From the NCBI GenBank assembly GCA_904066235.2, contig CAJFCV020000004.1:9982001-10046000 (forward strand): DNA of 64,000 nt. The letters are read 5' to 3'. This document shows positions 19,090 to 29,730 of this stretch, piece by piece. Both the position numbers and the translations under genes were made by a program. Source of the stretch: Bursaphelenchus xylophilus (Eukaryota; Nematoda; Chromadorea; Rhabditida; Aphelenchoididae). Under the pieces are notes generated by a model, which saw only the letters and a list, made by a program, of their open reading frames with translations, did no database searches and was not told the DNA's origin. Every line of letters starts with the position of its first letter. Position 1 is the first letter of the stretch.

Positions 19090-19372
19090 TCCATTCGCCA
19101 AGTCGCCGGAGTGATTTTGCGACACGCACTGTGCGAAAACAAATTTTCTCCTTGCACTGTGCAATTTGTTGCTTTTGCACTCTGTGCAAATCGCTTTTTG
19201 GACTGTCGCTCGCAACCTGACTTTTTCTGCACAGTGCAAGTCGCAAAAAATCGCTAAACTTGGCACTTTGAACTTTTTGCATTTTGCACCGTGCAAATGT
19301 CTTTTTTGGGCCGTCGCTCGCACCCTGACTTTTCCTGCACAGTGCAAACGCCAAAAATCATTCCATTTCCCT
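19090..19372. mobile_element. Family D element
   Basis: Starts TTGTCCATTCGCCAAGTCGC. It has two GACTGTCGCTCGC-like units and six GCACNGTGC-type palindromes. Right end degraded (ATCATTCCATTTCCC). Confidence 0.7.
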
Positions 19373-19539
19373 ACCATTTGAGCAATACCATCAGTAAAAA
19401 GGTTTTTTCGTTTTGAGGCAGTCAATTCGTAAAAAGCCAAGAAGAAACAAAGTCATCGTCTTCATTACTTTTTCGTAAGAATTTCTTCGTTTTGATTCAC
19501 AAACGCAACAGTTGAAAAAGTGTTTCTGAGATTCGAAAG

Positions 19540-19725
19540 TTACTATTAGCATTTTCACAAAGTTCCTGGACATTTTTTCGCTTTCGCACAGTGCATTTTA
19601 AATTTTTGTTGCCAACGCACTATGCACAGTGCAAAACCAAAAAAAGGTGAGTGCACGGTGCAACTCGCGAATTTTGTGCACGGTGCGGACCGCAACAGAT
19701 GTCCAGGCACTTTGTGAAAATACTA
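19540..19725. mobile_element. Family L element, short version
   Basis: TATTAGCATTTTCACAAAGT at the left is inverted at the right as CACTTTGTGAAAATACTAAT. Inside are CGCACAGTGCATTTTAAAT, CACGGTGC and CACTATGCAC palindromes shared with the larger copy near 39.6-40.3 kb. Confidence 0.7.
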
Positions 19726-19726
19726 A

Positions 19727-19889
19727 TATTTGTCTGTCGGTAAAATAATGAGAACAATCTCGCTGAATTGATCGCATCGAACAAATCAAAACCATTTTTT
19801 TTTTGATTTTTTGACACAATTCATTTCCTCTGCGGTGATGCGATTTTCAATGCGACAAAGTGCTCATTATTTTCCAGACAGACTGATAA
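19727..19889. mobile_element. Family A element
   Basis: TTGTCTGTCGGTAAAATAAT to TCATTATTTTCCAGACAGAC then TGATA. It abuts the L element. Confidence 0.7.
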
Positions 19890-20613
19890 ACTTTTCAAAT
19901 AACTTCTGCTGAGATTTTTTATTTGTAAGTTTGTAGCGCAATGCCCTTTTCGTTACTATCCCTATCTCTCATTTGAAGAATTATGCAAAAGTTCTCGGAT
20001 CCCCGCTCTTCCCGTTTCCCACCTTTGTTTACCCTCCTGACCTGTATATGTTAGTACGAAGAGAGCTCGACCTCTCGACCCTTGCCGCGTCCCGTTAGCG
20101 GATTAACATAACGTCTTGATACGACACAAAGTCACTGAATCGATGGCTCGCCCTCTTCGGGATCGGTATTGCAGTTTGTGGCTATTGTTTCCCTGGGAGA
20201 AAGTACTGTAGAAATATATGTATTATTTGCAAAATTCCGCATCTATAAAAAGACTTTTTGATCTCTCGTTGCCGCTTTTAATAGCCTAATCCCTCGCTGA
20301 AAGGCCGTATTTTGTTACAATTTCGCTTTTTTTCCCCCACCGGGCGATTTTATTTGTCTTTTGACGGCTCAAATGTCCGCACTCATTTTTGCGCGGCCGA
20401 AGCCTGGTGCGGGAAGAGAATTCCCTTGCAAAAACATGCGGGATCCGGCTTGACTAAAGTGTGGCCAGGTCAAGTGTGCGACGTGTCTGGGCCTCCATCC
20501 TCTCCTTCGTTTGAGTCGCTAATTAGTCGGATGTTTGATCGGATTTTCCCCGGAGAACTGGTGGATTTGAATATCGATTTTTGGGGTCGGAAAGAAGTAT
20601 AGACCAGAGTGAA
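19890..20613. other. Intergenic, no gene seen
   Basis: No splice-supported open frame and no repeat family recognised. Confidence 0.45.
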
Positions 20614-20796
20614 TTTGCTCTGTCGGGAAGATAGTGAGCTCGATGTTGTTGCGTTAATCGCGTCGCTGAAATGAAAGGCGATTTGATTTTGCGCGACACA
20701 ATTATTATTATAGTTTTCTCGGCGGCGCATCGAGATTTTCGATGCTGCAGAGTCATTATTTTCCCGACAGGCTGATTATTTTCCCGACAGGCTGAT
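20614..20796. mobile_element. Family A element with duplicated right end
   Basis: The right terminus ATTATTTTCCCGACAGGCTG occurs twice in direct tandem (about 20755-20794). Left end TTTGCTCTGTCGGGAAGATA. Confidence 0.7.
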
Positions 20797-21012
20797 AGTC
20801 AGTTAGCAAAGTCGCTGAAGTGATTTCTGCGACATCCACTGTGAGAAAATGAACTCCACTGTGAGAAAATGAAAAATGAAAAAGCGACAAATCGCACTGT
20901 GCAATTTGTCGCTTTTTGCACCGTGCAAAAGGTTTTTTTTCGGGTGTCGCTTTCTTAAAGATTTGCACGGTGCATGTCGCCAAAATCCCTCCAGCGACTT
21001 TACGAACGGACT
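20797..21012. mobile_element. Family D element between two A elements
   Basis: TAGTCAGTTAGCAAAGTCGC to CAGCGACTTTACGAACGGAC. A 20-base unit, CTCCACTGTGAGAAAATGAA with one-base variation, is duplicated near the left end. Confidence 0.75.
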
Positions 21013-21013
21013 C

Positions 21014-21167
21014 TCAGTCTGTCGGGAAAGTAATGAGCAATCTGTCGCATTAAAAATCGCATTGCCGCCGAGAAAACGAACTGTGTCGCTGTCAAATCAA
21101 AATATTTACATTTCAGCGAGCTTTCGAACGCGAAATTATCCTCATTATTTTCCCGACAGACTGATAA
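21014..21167. mobile_element. Family A element
   Basis: TCAGTCTGTCGGGAAAGTAA to CATTATTTTCCCGACAGACT then GATAA. It follows the D element with no gap. Confidence 0.8.
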
Positions 21168-21561
21168 ATCAAAGCGACTTTATTCGACAACGATCCATCA
21201 AAAATTTTCCGTTATTATTTTTGCGTCATCCCCGCGAAATCGCGCATAAATTCCGGACCGTCCCGGTTCGAAACCCTTCACAAAATTTGCGCGTGCAATC
21301 TCATAAGCGGTTTAATGAGCAGAAACGTCGCAACTTTTCCATTTCGTTTGGGAAAACAAATTTCGTACACTTGGGCGGAATTCTCCTCCATCGAAATTTC
21401 GATTTCGTTTATTTGAATTTGGGCGAATTTAATGGTCCAGAACCTTATCTTGATTGGATGTCAACGAAGAGGAGGGGGTTTTTCTTTCATTCGCGGACCG
21501 AAATCCTAAAATGATGTTGCTTTTTCGGCTTTGTTTTGACCAAATTTTTGGGCCACTGCAA
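21168..21561. other. Intergenic, no gene seen
   Basis: A long open frame crosses this stretch and the repeats before it, but it resembles no protein and starts inside family D. Confidence 0.4.
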
Positions 21562-21704
21562 TATCAGTCTGTCGGGAAAATAATGAGCAATGGCGTAGCT
21601 GAAGTGAAAACAGTGTTATTCCGCCACGACACAATTCATTTTCTCGACGGTGATGCGGTTTTCAATGCGACATAGTGCTCATTATTTTTCCGACAAACTA
21701 ATAT
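21562..21704. mobile_element. Family A element
   Basis: ATCAGTCTGTCGGGAAAATA to CATTATTTTTCCGACAAACT then AATAT. Confidence 0.8.
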
Positions 21705-22051
21705 CATTCAGAATTTTGCAAAAAACCTTGATGCAAATTGTTTTTTTTTTTGGGTTTTCTCTGTCCTTCCATGAAAGGGCAAGGTTCCGTGAAGAATTTG
21801 GCGGAAATGATTTAAAAGGCCACATGATATTAAATTCCTGTTGGCAAATACCGCCTTCCGCAGCTCAAGTTACCCGGATTTCTGGCGAAGGTCGTCGGTT
21901 TTGCACCTTTAATGGCGTGGTGACGCGATTACGAAAATTTCCGAAACCCCCCAAAAAATATGGCGTTTAATGGCGGGTTATATAGTAGATTGCCGAATTT
22001 TTGAAAATGCCCGCCTGCCCTAGCGGCAATCAATTTTTTTATTTTTGCTGA

Positions 22052-22481
22052 CAGAAGGAATACCCGCTCAGATTTTGAGGAAACTTGGCACAAATTTAGA
22101 ATGATTTTTTCTAAAATATATGCGAGAATCCTAGCTCGCGCTTTGCAGAAACAACCTAGATTTTTAGTTCGAAAGTTGGCGAAAATTTCACACCATTTGC
22201 CCTTCTTTGGCACGAAAATTTTGATGCCTATTCCTGCCATAGAGGGTAATGTTTCCACAAAAAATCAATTTTTTCCGCACTAAACTAGCAAAGATATGGC
22301 CAAAAAGTATTTTTCTCTCCGACCGCTCTCCGCACTGAGCTTACTCTCTCGGCGGTTCAATATTTCGGCCGTGCTTGCAAAGCGCGAGCTAAAACTTTCA
22401 GCAATTGATGCTTAGTTCATGACCGACGAGTGTGCAAAATTTAAAGAAAATCTGAACATCGCACTTGGGCTACTTCACTTG
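22052..22481. mobile_element. Family C element, diverged
   Basis: Left end CAGAAGGAATACCCGCTCAG after TGA; right end GGGCTACTTCACTTG before TAA. The core phrase GAGAATCCTAGCTCGCGCTT is intact. Confidence 0.75.
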
Positions 22482-22974
22482 TAAATTTGCTTGACATTTT
22501 TTTTGCAAAAGTTGAAAAAAAATCCCTTTTTTCCCCTTTGTTTTTTGATATTTTGCTATGTTTCTTCTACAGTAATCCGCAAACATTATTACGTATTCCA
22601 CGTACCTTCGAAAAAGTTCAAAGGGATTATTGGGCGTTCGTCTCACATATTCATTACGAACACACCAATTCTTTGCATAATTCATATCCCCGCGGCGCTT
22701 GTAACCCAATCCCGGCGGCTATAATGGCGCTCCAACTTATGAGGCCCTTAGAATATTATCTTACCAGAAGGGCCATGTTCAGTGTGTGTGTGTGTTCGAG
22801 GAAATCCAATCGCGCGCCGCACCTGCCAAGCCCAACTTGTTCAATGGGGAGGGCGGGGGTCAAGGTTTACAACTGGCTTTGGGCAGATTAGCATGAGACT
22901 TGGGTTATGGATGGTAGTAAAGGAAAAGCGACCGTATTTTTTGAGGTTTTCAAGGTTTCCGGAAATATGGCTTA
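22482..22974. other. Between two C elements, no gene seen
   Basis: Contains a short TG repeat near 22781-22793. Open frames are short. Confidence 0.4.
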
Positions 22975-23415
22975 CAGGGGAAGTACCCCAAGTGCGAGGC
23001 TCAGATTTTGATGAAACTTGGAACAAATTTAGAATATTTTTTTCCAAGATATATGCGAGAATCCTAGCTCGCGCTTTGCAGAAAAAACCGAGATTTTTAG
23101 ATCGAAAGTTGACGAAAATTTGGCATTTTTTGCCGAATTTTGGCACGAAAAGTTTGATGCCTATTTCTACCATAGATGGTAATGTTTTCACAAAAAATCA
23201 ATTTTTTCCGCAAGAAACTAGCAAAGTTATGGCCAAAAAGTGCTTTTCTCTCTGACGCCTCTCCGCATTTAGCGTACTCTCTCAGCTCGCTCAATATCTC
23301 GGCGGCGCTTGCAAAGCGCGAGCTAAAACTTTCGAGAATTGATATTTAGTCCATGACCGACGTGTGTGCAAAATTTAAAGAAAATCTGAGCGTCGCACTT
23401 GGGGTACTTCCCTTG
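22975..23415. mobile_element. Family C element
   Basis: CAGGGGAAGTACCCCAAGTG after TTA to TTGGGGTACTTCCCTTG before GTA. Nearly full consensus. Confidence 0.85.
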
Positions 23416-23904
23416 GTAGTGCTTTTCAGCGGCCACTTTGAAGCGTTTAAAGCTTGACCGTCCGGAGCCAATTTCCTTAATATTTACTTGACGCCTTGCA
23501 CTGCCACCTATGTGGAATCCATTTTTTTATTCCAATGTTCACCCCACTTTTGCACTTTTTCTCCCCTCCACTTTACTATTCCAATTTATCAGTAAAGTCG
23601 CTGTTCTCGCCTCTCGTTTTATTGCTCATTAAATGCTCCAAATTTTTGGACAAATACCCAAATTGCGAGTGGAGGGTTTTGGACCACTCCCCCCATCGTA
23701 TATTTCCGATCCGATAAAAACGCATAAAACACTGACCGATTCCCTTATTTCGATTCGAAATTTTTTTTATGACCCCGCGGCCATTCACGCGTTTGGCGGT
23801 ATAACGGGTGTGGTTTTGGGATTTATTGGTATTTTACCGGGCATATGGCCCTTCGCGGACCATTGGGCTGAACGGTTATTTGATTTTTTTTTTTTTGATT
23901 TTTC
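23416..23904. other. Intergenic, no gene seen
   Basis: No recognised repeat end or coding exon. Confidence 0.4.
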
Positions 23905-24771
23905 TCAAAGTCGCTGAAGTGATTTCGGCGACATGCACTGTGCGAAAACAAAATTTCACTTTGCACTTTGCAAGTTCTTGCAGCTTGAGATTTTGCACAG
24001 TGCATGTCGCAAAAAACAATCGCCGAAGTTTGCACTGTGCAATTTGTTGTTTTTTGCACCGTGCAAATCACCTTTTTTGACTGTCGCTCGCCCTGAGTTT
24101 TTTGCACAGTGCAGGTCGCAAAAAACGCCAAAGTTTGCACTGTGGAATTTTTTCTCTTTGCACCGTGCAAATCACCCTTTTTGGACTGTCGCTCGAAACC
24201 TGAGTTTTTTGCACAGTGCAAACACCAAAAATCACCACATCTTGCACTGTGCAATTTGTTGCTTTTTGCACCGTGCAAATGGCTTTTTCAGGTGTCGCTC
24301 GCACTCTGACTTTTTGTGCACAGTGCATGTCGCAAAAAACGCTAAGCTTTGCACCGTGCAATTTTTTCTTTTTGCACCGTGCAAATGGCTTTTTGGGCTG
24401 TCGCTCGCACTCTGACTTTTTGAGCACAGTGCATGCCACAAAAAACGCCAAAGTTTGCACTGTGCAATTTTTTCTTTTTGCACCGTGCAAATGGCTTTTT
24501 GGGCTGTCGCTCGCACTGTGAATTTTTGTGCACAGTGCATGTCGCAAAAACCGCTAAACTTTGCACTGTGCAGTTTGTTGTTTTTTGCACCGTGCAAGTC
24601 GTTTTTGGCCCTGACTTTTCTTGCACGGTGCAAATGGAAAAAATCACCCCTCTTTGCACTGTGCAATTTTTTGTTTTTTGCACCGTGCAAATCGCTTTTT
24701 GCGGTCGCACCATGACTTTTCTTGCACAGTGCAAAAGCCAAAAATCATTCCAGCGACTTTGCGAACGGACC
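23905..24771. repeat. Family D element expanded into a tandem array
   Basis: D ends enclose the block: TCAAAGTCGCTGAAGTGATT at the left, CAGCGACTTTGCGAACGGAC at the right. Between about 24007 and 24740 lie seven direct copies of a unit of roughly 105 bases. Each holds three or four odd palindromes: GCACTGTGC, GCACCGTGC and GCACAGTGC. Unit starts are near 24007, 24117, 24227, 24330, 24435, 24541 and 24637. Units 4 and 5 are nearly identical. The repeat keeps frames open on both strands, but these are shadows. Confidence 0.85.
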
Positions 24772-25499
24772 AGAACTCCCAATTTTTGTCATCCATTCCG
24801 CTGAAAGGAATTTGAATTTCAAAATCCAGACAAATTGCGACCTTTTTGAGTGTCTGTGAAATCATTATAAAGAGCACAAGTTTTGTTTCGATTCAGAGTT
24901 CCGGAAGGACGTCTTTTTATACAAAAATTAGTCTTGCAAAGAGAATAAAAGAGAGTCGACGTCTCTCACGTTATTGTATCAAATTACAATTTTGAGATCA
25001 CGATGTTTACCATGAGGAAATCGAGATTTCTTTTTTGATTCACTGACTTTTATATTACTCCTCTCTTTATGACTAACGTTCCGCATTTGGGCCCAACGGT
25101 CCTTTTTTGGTCAGACGATTCGAATTTCTTAAGATTCGAGCGAATTCTTCAGACGCCCCAGACCCCGCACGGTCCACGAGGCCCGTTTCTCACCTCATTT
25201 CGGTCTCCACGTAACCAAAGTTCACGCTCGGGCTTAACGAACGGCCGCTAAAACAATGGGACGGCTTTGTCCTTTTCACCGAATTTTCGTGCACAAAATT
25301 CCGTCCAAAATCCCGCTTGTGCAAATAAAATTGCGGGTGAACAAGTTGACGGTGTGGAATTTTAGGACAGCGTTTTTTTGTCGCCACAACCGTGCTTTTG
25401 TAAATCGAACTCTATTTTTAATTAAGGTCTGCAAGGGCAAAATTTGCAGAGCTCAAAACAAAATGGGGTGTGTTATTTTGCCGTGTGTCCTAATGGGAA
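24772..25499. other. Intergenic, no gene seen
   Basis: No supported exon. Short frames at 25069-25390 on both strands have no recognised content. Confidence 0.4.
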
Positions 25500-25790
25500 A
25501 AATGTCCCAAAGCGACACTCACTCATTGTCACAGTTTCATTAAATTTTTCACACATTTTGGAGATGAGTCGCATATCAATTCCTGCAGCCAAAAAGTCGC
25601 ATAATTTTGTCAATTTTTGCCAAGATAGAAAACAGCTTTTACCATATATTTCCCAGTCTAGTGCGTTGATTTTTCGTGGAAACATCGTCCTCTACGGTTG
25701 AAATAACCGTGAAACTTTTAATGGAAAAATTTGCAAAAAAAAGTCATATTTTTGCCAAGTTCTCTGCTGTAAGCCGTAGGGAAAATGTAT
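25500..25790. mobile_element. Decayed family C sequence
   Basis: Residual family phrases only: TTCATTAAATTTTTCACACA, GGAAACATCGTCCTCTACGG and TTTTTGCCAAG. Both termini are lost. Confidence 0.5.
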
Positions 25791-26434
25791 GTCACAACCG
25801 TTTATTTAGTCAATTTGTCATAGTTTAAGTCATCAACTATTGCTTGTCACTCTACAAATTCTTTAATTCCAACCTTGAGTTATAACAAACCGTGACGTTC
25901 TTTGTGACATTTTCGAGTGACATCCCGTCAAAAGAACTTCCTTTTCTTATCTTTTTTTACTGTCAGCATTATCATCAGGACCTCTTAATGCCCTTTATAC
26001 GTTTATAAGTATGATACTGTGGCCCAGTTGTACAAAATTTTTTATGCTAATTAAGAAATGGCGGTCTTTGATCGGCGGTATGAACGATACAAATCGCTGT
26101 TTCTCGCTATAAATTGGACGTTAAAAACTTCTCTTTCTTGCCCTCTTTTACATCGGTGTTATGCAAATTTACCTTGTCAAACAATGATTAATCGTTGCCA
26201 CTTTTTCCGGCCCGCGCCGTTTGCATAAGCGGACCGCTGAAAAAAGGGCTAGCCGCTCGCGTTTACACAAGCAAAGACTCCTTCTTCCCGAACTTTTCAA
26301 GAGTGCAAAAAAAAGGAATAAAGAAAAGGATGAATATTCGAACGGACGCCGGTTTTTGTTTCAACTGGTCCCACAATTCGCGTCATGTGCAAAATGAAGG
26401 TGCATCAGAGGTTATGTATGCATTTTTGGCCCAT

Positions 26435-26575
26435 TATCAGTCTGTCGGGAAAATAATGAGCATTCTGTCGCATCGAAAGTCGCATTGCCGCCGAGAAAAT
26501 GAATTGTGTCGCGGCGAAATCATATTGTTTTTTTACGCAGTGACATTGTGCTCGCTATTTTCCCGACAGGCTGAA
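26435..26575. mobile_element. Family A element
   Basis: TATCAGTCTGTCGGGAAAAT to TCGCTATTTTCCCGACAGGC then TGA. Confidence 0.8.
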
Positions 26576-27096
26576 AAATACTAGCCTTGTCGTGGGAGAC
26601 ATCTGAGCCTTCCGTTAGCCCTGATTTCCGACAAATTTGCTTTGTCATCGTCTTCTAAATCCCAAATATTATTTATTTTGAGCTCCAACTGACGTGAGAT
26701 TCACAGGAACGTAGAATTTGCACCCAAACTTTAACTACAGACCAAAGTATTGAAAATAAAACATTTTACATCAATCCCCCTTACTTTTTCATCAATTCCC
26801 CCGCTTTTTACAGTCCTCCCCAAGCACCCATAAACCTATTTACAGGCATTTTTTGCACGAATTTTTTATGCTTTCATTGCTCACCTCCTCCCTGGAACCG
26901 ATAACCCTTTAGGCGGTCTTGGAAATGTTTGCCAAGCCGTAAACCTTGAAAATTTGGTGGGAAACACCAATTCGGTCGGGGTTTTTGGATAGTCGTTGTT
27001 GTAAGTAATCGTTTTTTTCGTCTTTGGAAATGAAAATTTGCAAGGTATTGTGGCAAAATAATATCTTGCTAATGTCCTGATTGTGGCCAACTCGGG
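26576..27096. other. Intergenic, no gene seen
   Basis: A small minus-strand frame at 26874-27090 has no recognisable content. Confidence 0.4.
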
Positions 27097-27227
27097 ATAT
27101 CAGTCTATCGGGAAAATAATGTGGATTTTTTGCGTCTTGGAATCGCCAATTATCCCGTTGCGATAGCCAGCCGCCTCGAGAGATTGTGCTGCGACAAATC
27201 CACATTATTTTCCCGACAGACTGATAT
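27097..27227. mobile_element. Family A element, GTGGAT subtype
   Basis: ATATCAGTCTATCGGGAAAA to CACATTATTTTCCCGACAGA then CTGATAT. Confidence 0.85.
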
Positions 27228-27626
27228 AAAGACACACAGGACCTGTGGAATCTTTCGTATTGTATTATATATATCAACCGAATGCACAGTACACCCAACC
27301 CTATATTTTATCATGCCGTTTTGCCCACCAACACTACCGTTTACCGCTATTTAGACACCAATTGTAAGAATCTTGATATAAGTTCTCGGAAAAGTACGCA
27401 ATCTTTATATGTTGTGCTAAAAAACGGCTCGTTTTCCCAACCACCCATCGTTCCTTATTATTATGCAAAAGAGGACCGAAACGCATTGTCCTCAAAGGCC
27501 GTGTTGACACAACTGTCCTTCAACATGTTAAACAATTTTCGTCGTTTGCAGTATTCAAATGTACCGGGGCGAGTTTTGTTGGGGATAAGACACCGGCCTG
27601 GGAAGCTCTTCGCTATGTTGACGTAG
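27228..27626. other. Intergenic, no gene seen
   Basis: Sits between two copies of the same A subtype. A plus-strand open frame of 114 residues has no recognised content. Confidence 0.4.
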
Positions 27627-27757
27627 CATATCAGGCTGTCGGGAAAATAATGTGGATTCGTCGCGCGTTGGAATCTGCCATAATTTGGTGCGCGACAGCG
27701 ACAAGGAGAGACATTTTGCTGCGACAAATCCACATTATTTTCCCTACGAACTGATAT
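27627..27757. mobile_element. Family A element, GTGGAT subtype
   Basis: ATATCAGGCTGTCGGGAAAA to CACATTATTTTCCCTACGAA then CTGATAT. Confidence 0.85.
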
Positions 27758-28154
27758 TCACCAATTTTTTGTTAAAAAATTAAATTTTGAGTGATGACTT
27801 TTGCTCTTTTGGAAATATTTTTACCATGTAATACACTGAAAAATACTGTATCCGCTCTCTGCCTTTGTTCCAAAATTTTTTGCAATCTCCAAAAATGACG
27901 TGCCAGTTTGTTTATTCGCCCCCATCGTATTCCCATTTACGAAACAAAAGATAATTGTGAAGTTTGCCACTTTCGCGAGCCTCGATGAGGCAAAGGGAGA
28001 ACTCCCTTTTATCCGACGATTTCACGGCCCTCGAACTCGTGTTTCCTTCGTTCTGTAGGCATGCGTAACCAAACGGAAACGTGTATGTAAATGTTCGAAA
28101 AAATCTCTCCTTTTTTTGGGGGCATTGCCTGCAGGCCCGCTGCACGCTGATCCC

Positions 28155-28617
28155 GTGCATTTTCACAGACGAACGGATTGTTGTTTGGAGGGGAATTCAT
28201 GCAGGAAATGGTGATAAACAACAAAAATTGGTGGGACTTTGATACTGGTCGGTTCGCAAAGTCGCTGAAGTGATTTCCTGCGACATCCGTGAGAAAACAA
28301 AAAGTTTACTTTACATTGTGCAACTTCTTGCTTTTTGCACCGTGCAATAGGTTTTTTCGGCTGTCGCTCGTACCCTAACGTGTAAAAACCTCAGGGAGCG
28401 AGGGACAGTCGAAAAAAACCTATTTCACGGTGCAAAAAGCAAGAAATTGGACAGCGCAAAGTGAACTTTTGTTTTCTCACAGTGCATGTCGCAGGAATCA
28501 CTTCAGCGACTTTGCGAACCGACCAGTATCAAAGTCCCACCAAATTTTGTTGTTTATCACCATTTCCTGCATGAATTCCCCTCCAAACAACAATCCGTTC
28601 GTCTGTGAAAATGCACA
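28155..28617. repeat. Long inverted duplication centred on a D element
   Basis: A D element (about 28247-28526) is itself palindromic. The 85-95 bases outside it are also inverted copies: left ACAGACGAACGGATTGTTGT and GGAGGGGAATTCATGCAGGA, right TCCTGCATGAATTCCCCTCC and ACAACAATCCGTTCGTCTGT. The full palindrome is about 460 bases with arms near 210 bases, and the outer arms are almost identical. Confidence 0.85.
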
Positions 28618-29730
28618 AGTTCAGCTTGCAGCGGGCTGCCATAAAATACAACAGAAAGTTTTTGCTTACAAAACCCTTGTTCAAAATGCTTCGGTACTCT
28701 TTATTTCCCACTTTCTTTTTCTAAATTTTTATACTGTAATCTCGTCTTGTCATCTCCAAATTCCAAAAAAATGATTCACAAAGGCGGGTTACCCAAAACA
28801 AACTCCTTTTTTACCTCAAATCCCAACAGAAGCTCCTCGAAAAGACAATACCATGGAAGTCATGGGAAAGAGGTGATTGTCGATGTTTCTATAGGTTCTA
28901 CCGCGTTCCTCGGCCCCGAGAGTATTATATTTTCCCACTGTTCCGTTCTTCTTGCAGGTTTCAAAAGAATCTTTTGAAAATGTGCAAAAAATAATTGGTT
29001 TTCGAGGACCGCTGACAAGTTGAGCGCCTGTGTTATAGTGGGGTTTTGCGGGGCTAAAGGTAAACAAGATCGTTGGAAAATTTGTTTATCGTTTTTTGCG
29101 TACTGTCTGAGTATTAGAAGGTTACAAACACCACCATCTACCTCATTCTTGGCCCCCTGCTTGCCTTCTCCATTTTCCCGCCCCCAACGCACACTTTCTG
29201 ATTCTATTGGAATTTCTGATTGCAAACATGACGTCATAGGTGCAGCCTTATCCGCTTTTTTAGAATGATAACTTTCCTTGTTGGCAATGCGACAAACTCG
29301 TCATAATTTCTGGCTCAAAATCGTAATATGCAATTTAGAAATTGAATATTTCGTTGTTGGAAAGGTCAGTGCTCATCTTTCGCACCAATTTTGATTTGAA
29401 TTCAAGGGAAAAGAAGACGATCTTTCTTGGTATTGTTCTATTGCGTAAATGGGCTTTTATTTCGAGGTATAAAACTGAATGCCTTTTTTGGAGGGTTTCG
29501 GATTTCAAATCGCTTAAAGGGCAAGTGGGGAATCGGTGGATTCTGGAAGAATTATCCTTAAATCATTGCTAAATTATTTTCTCACCGAGTGTTTATATTC
29601 CAAATATAGTTTGCAAACATGTTTTGCCTTTTTTTCAACCCGCCAATTCGTGATTTACGCGCTCGGTGGCCCCTTACAATCGCTTTACAAGTTCAAAATG
29701 ATTAACGTCCCTAGATTTATCTTCAGAGTC
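28618..29730. other. Upstream region of the type I membrane protein gene
   Basis: No exon or transposon end recognised over 1.1 kb. It presumably contains the promoter; I could not point to a specific site. Confidence 0.4.

Noticed and set aside
18916..19440. Minus-strand frame of 174 codons
   Set aside because: It runs through A and D elements and has no independent coding evidence.
20876..21514. Plus-strand frame of 212 codons
   Set aside because: It begins in D, passes through A, and the remaining half matches nothing I recognise.
23823..24804. Many overlapping frames of 100-170 codons on both strands
   Set aside because: All come from the tandem D array; the same peptide phrases recur per unit and no start or splice signals fit.
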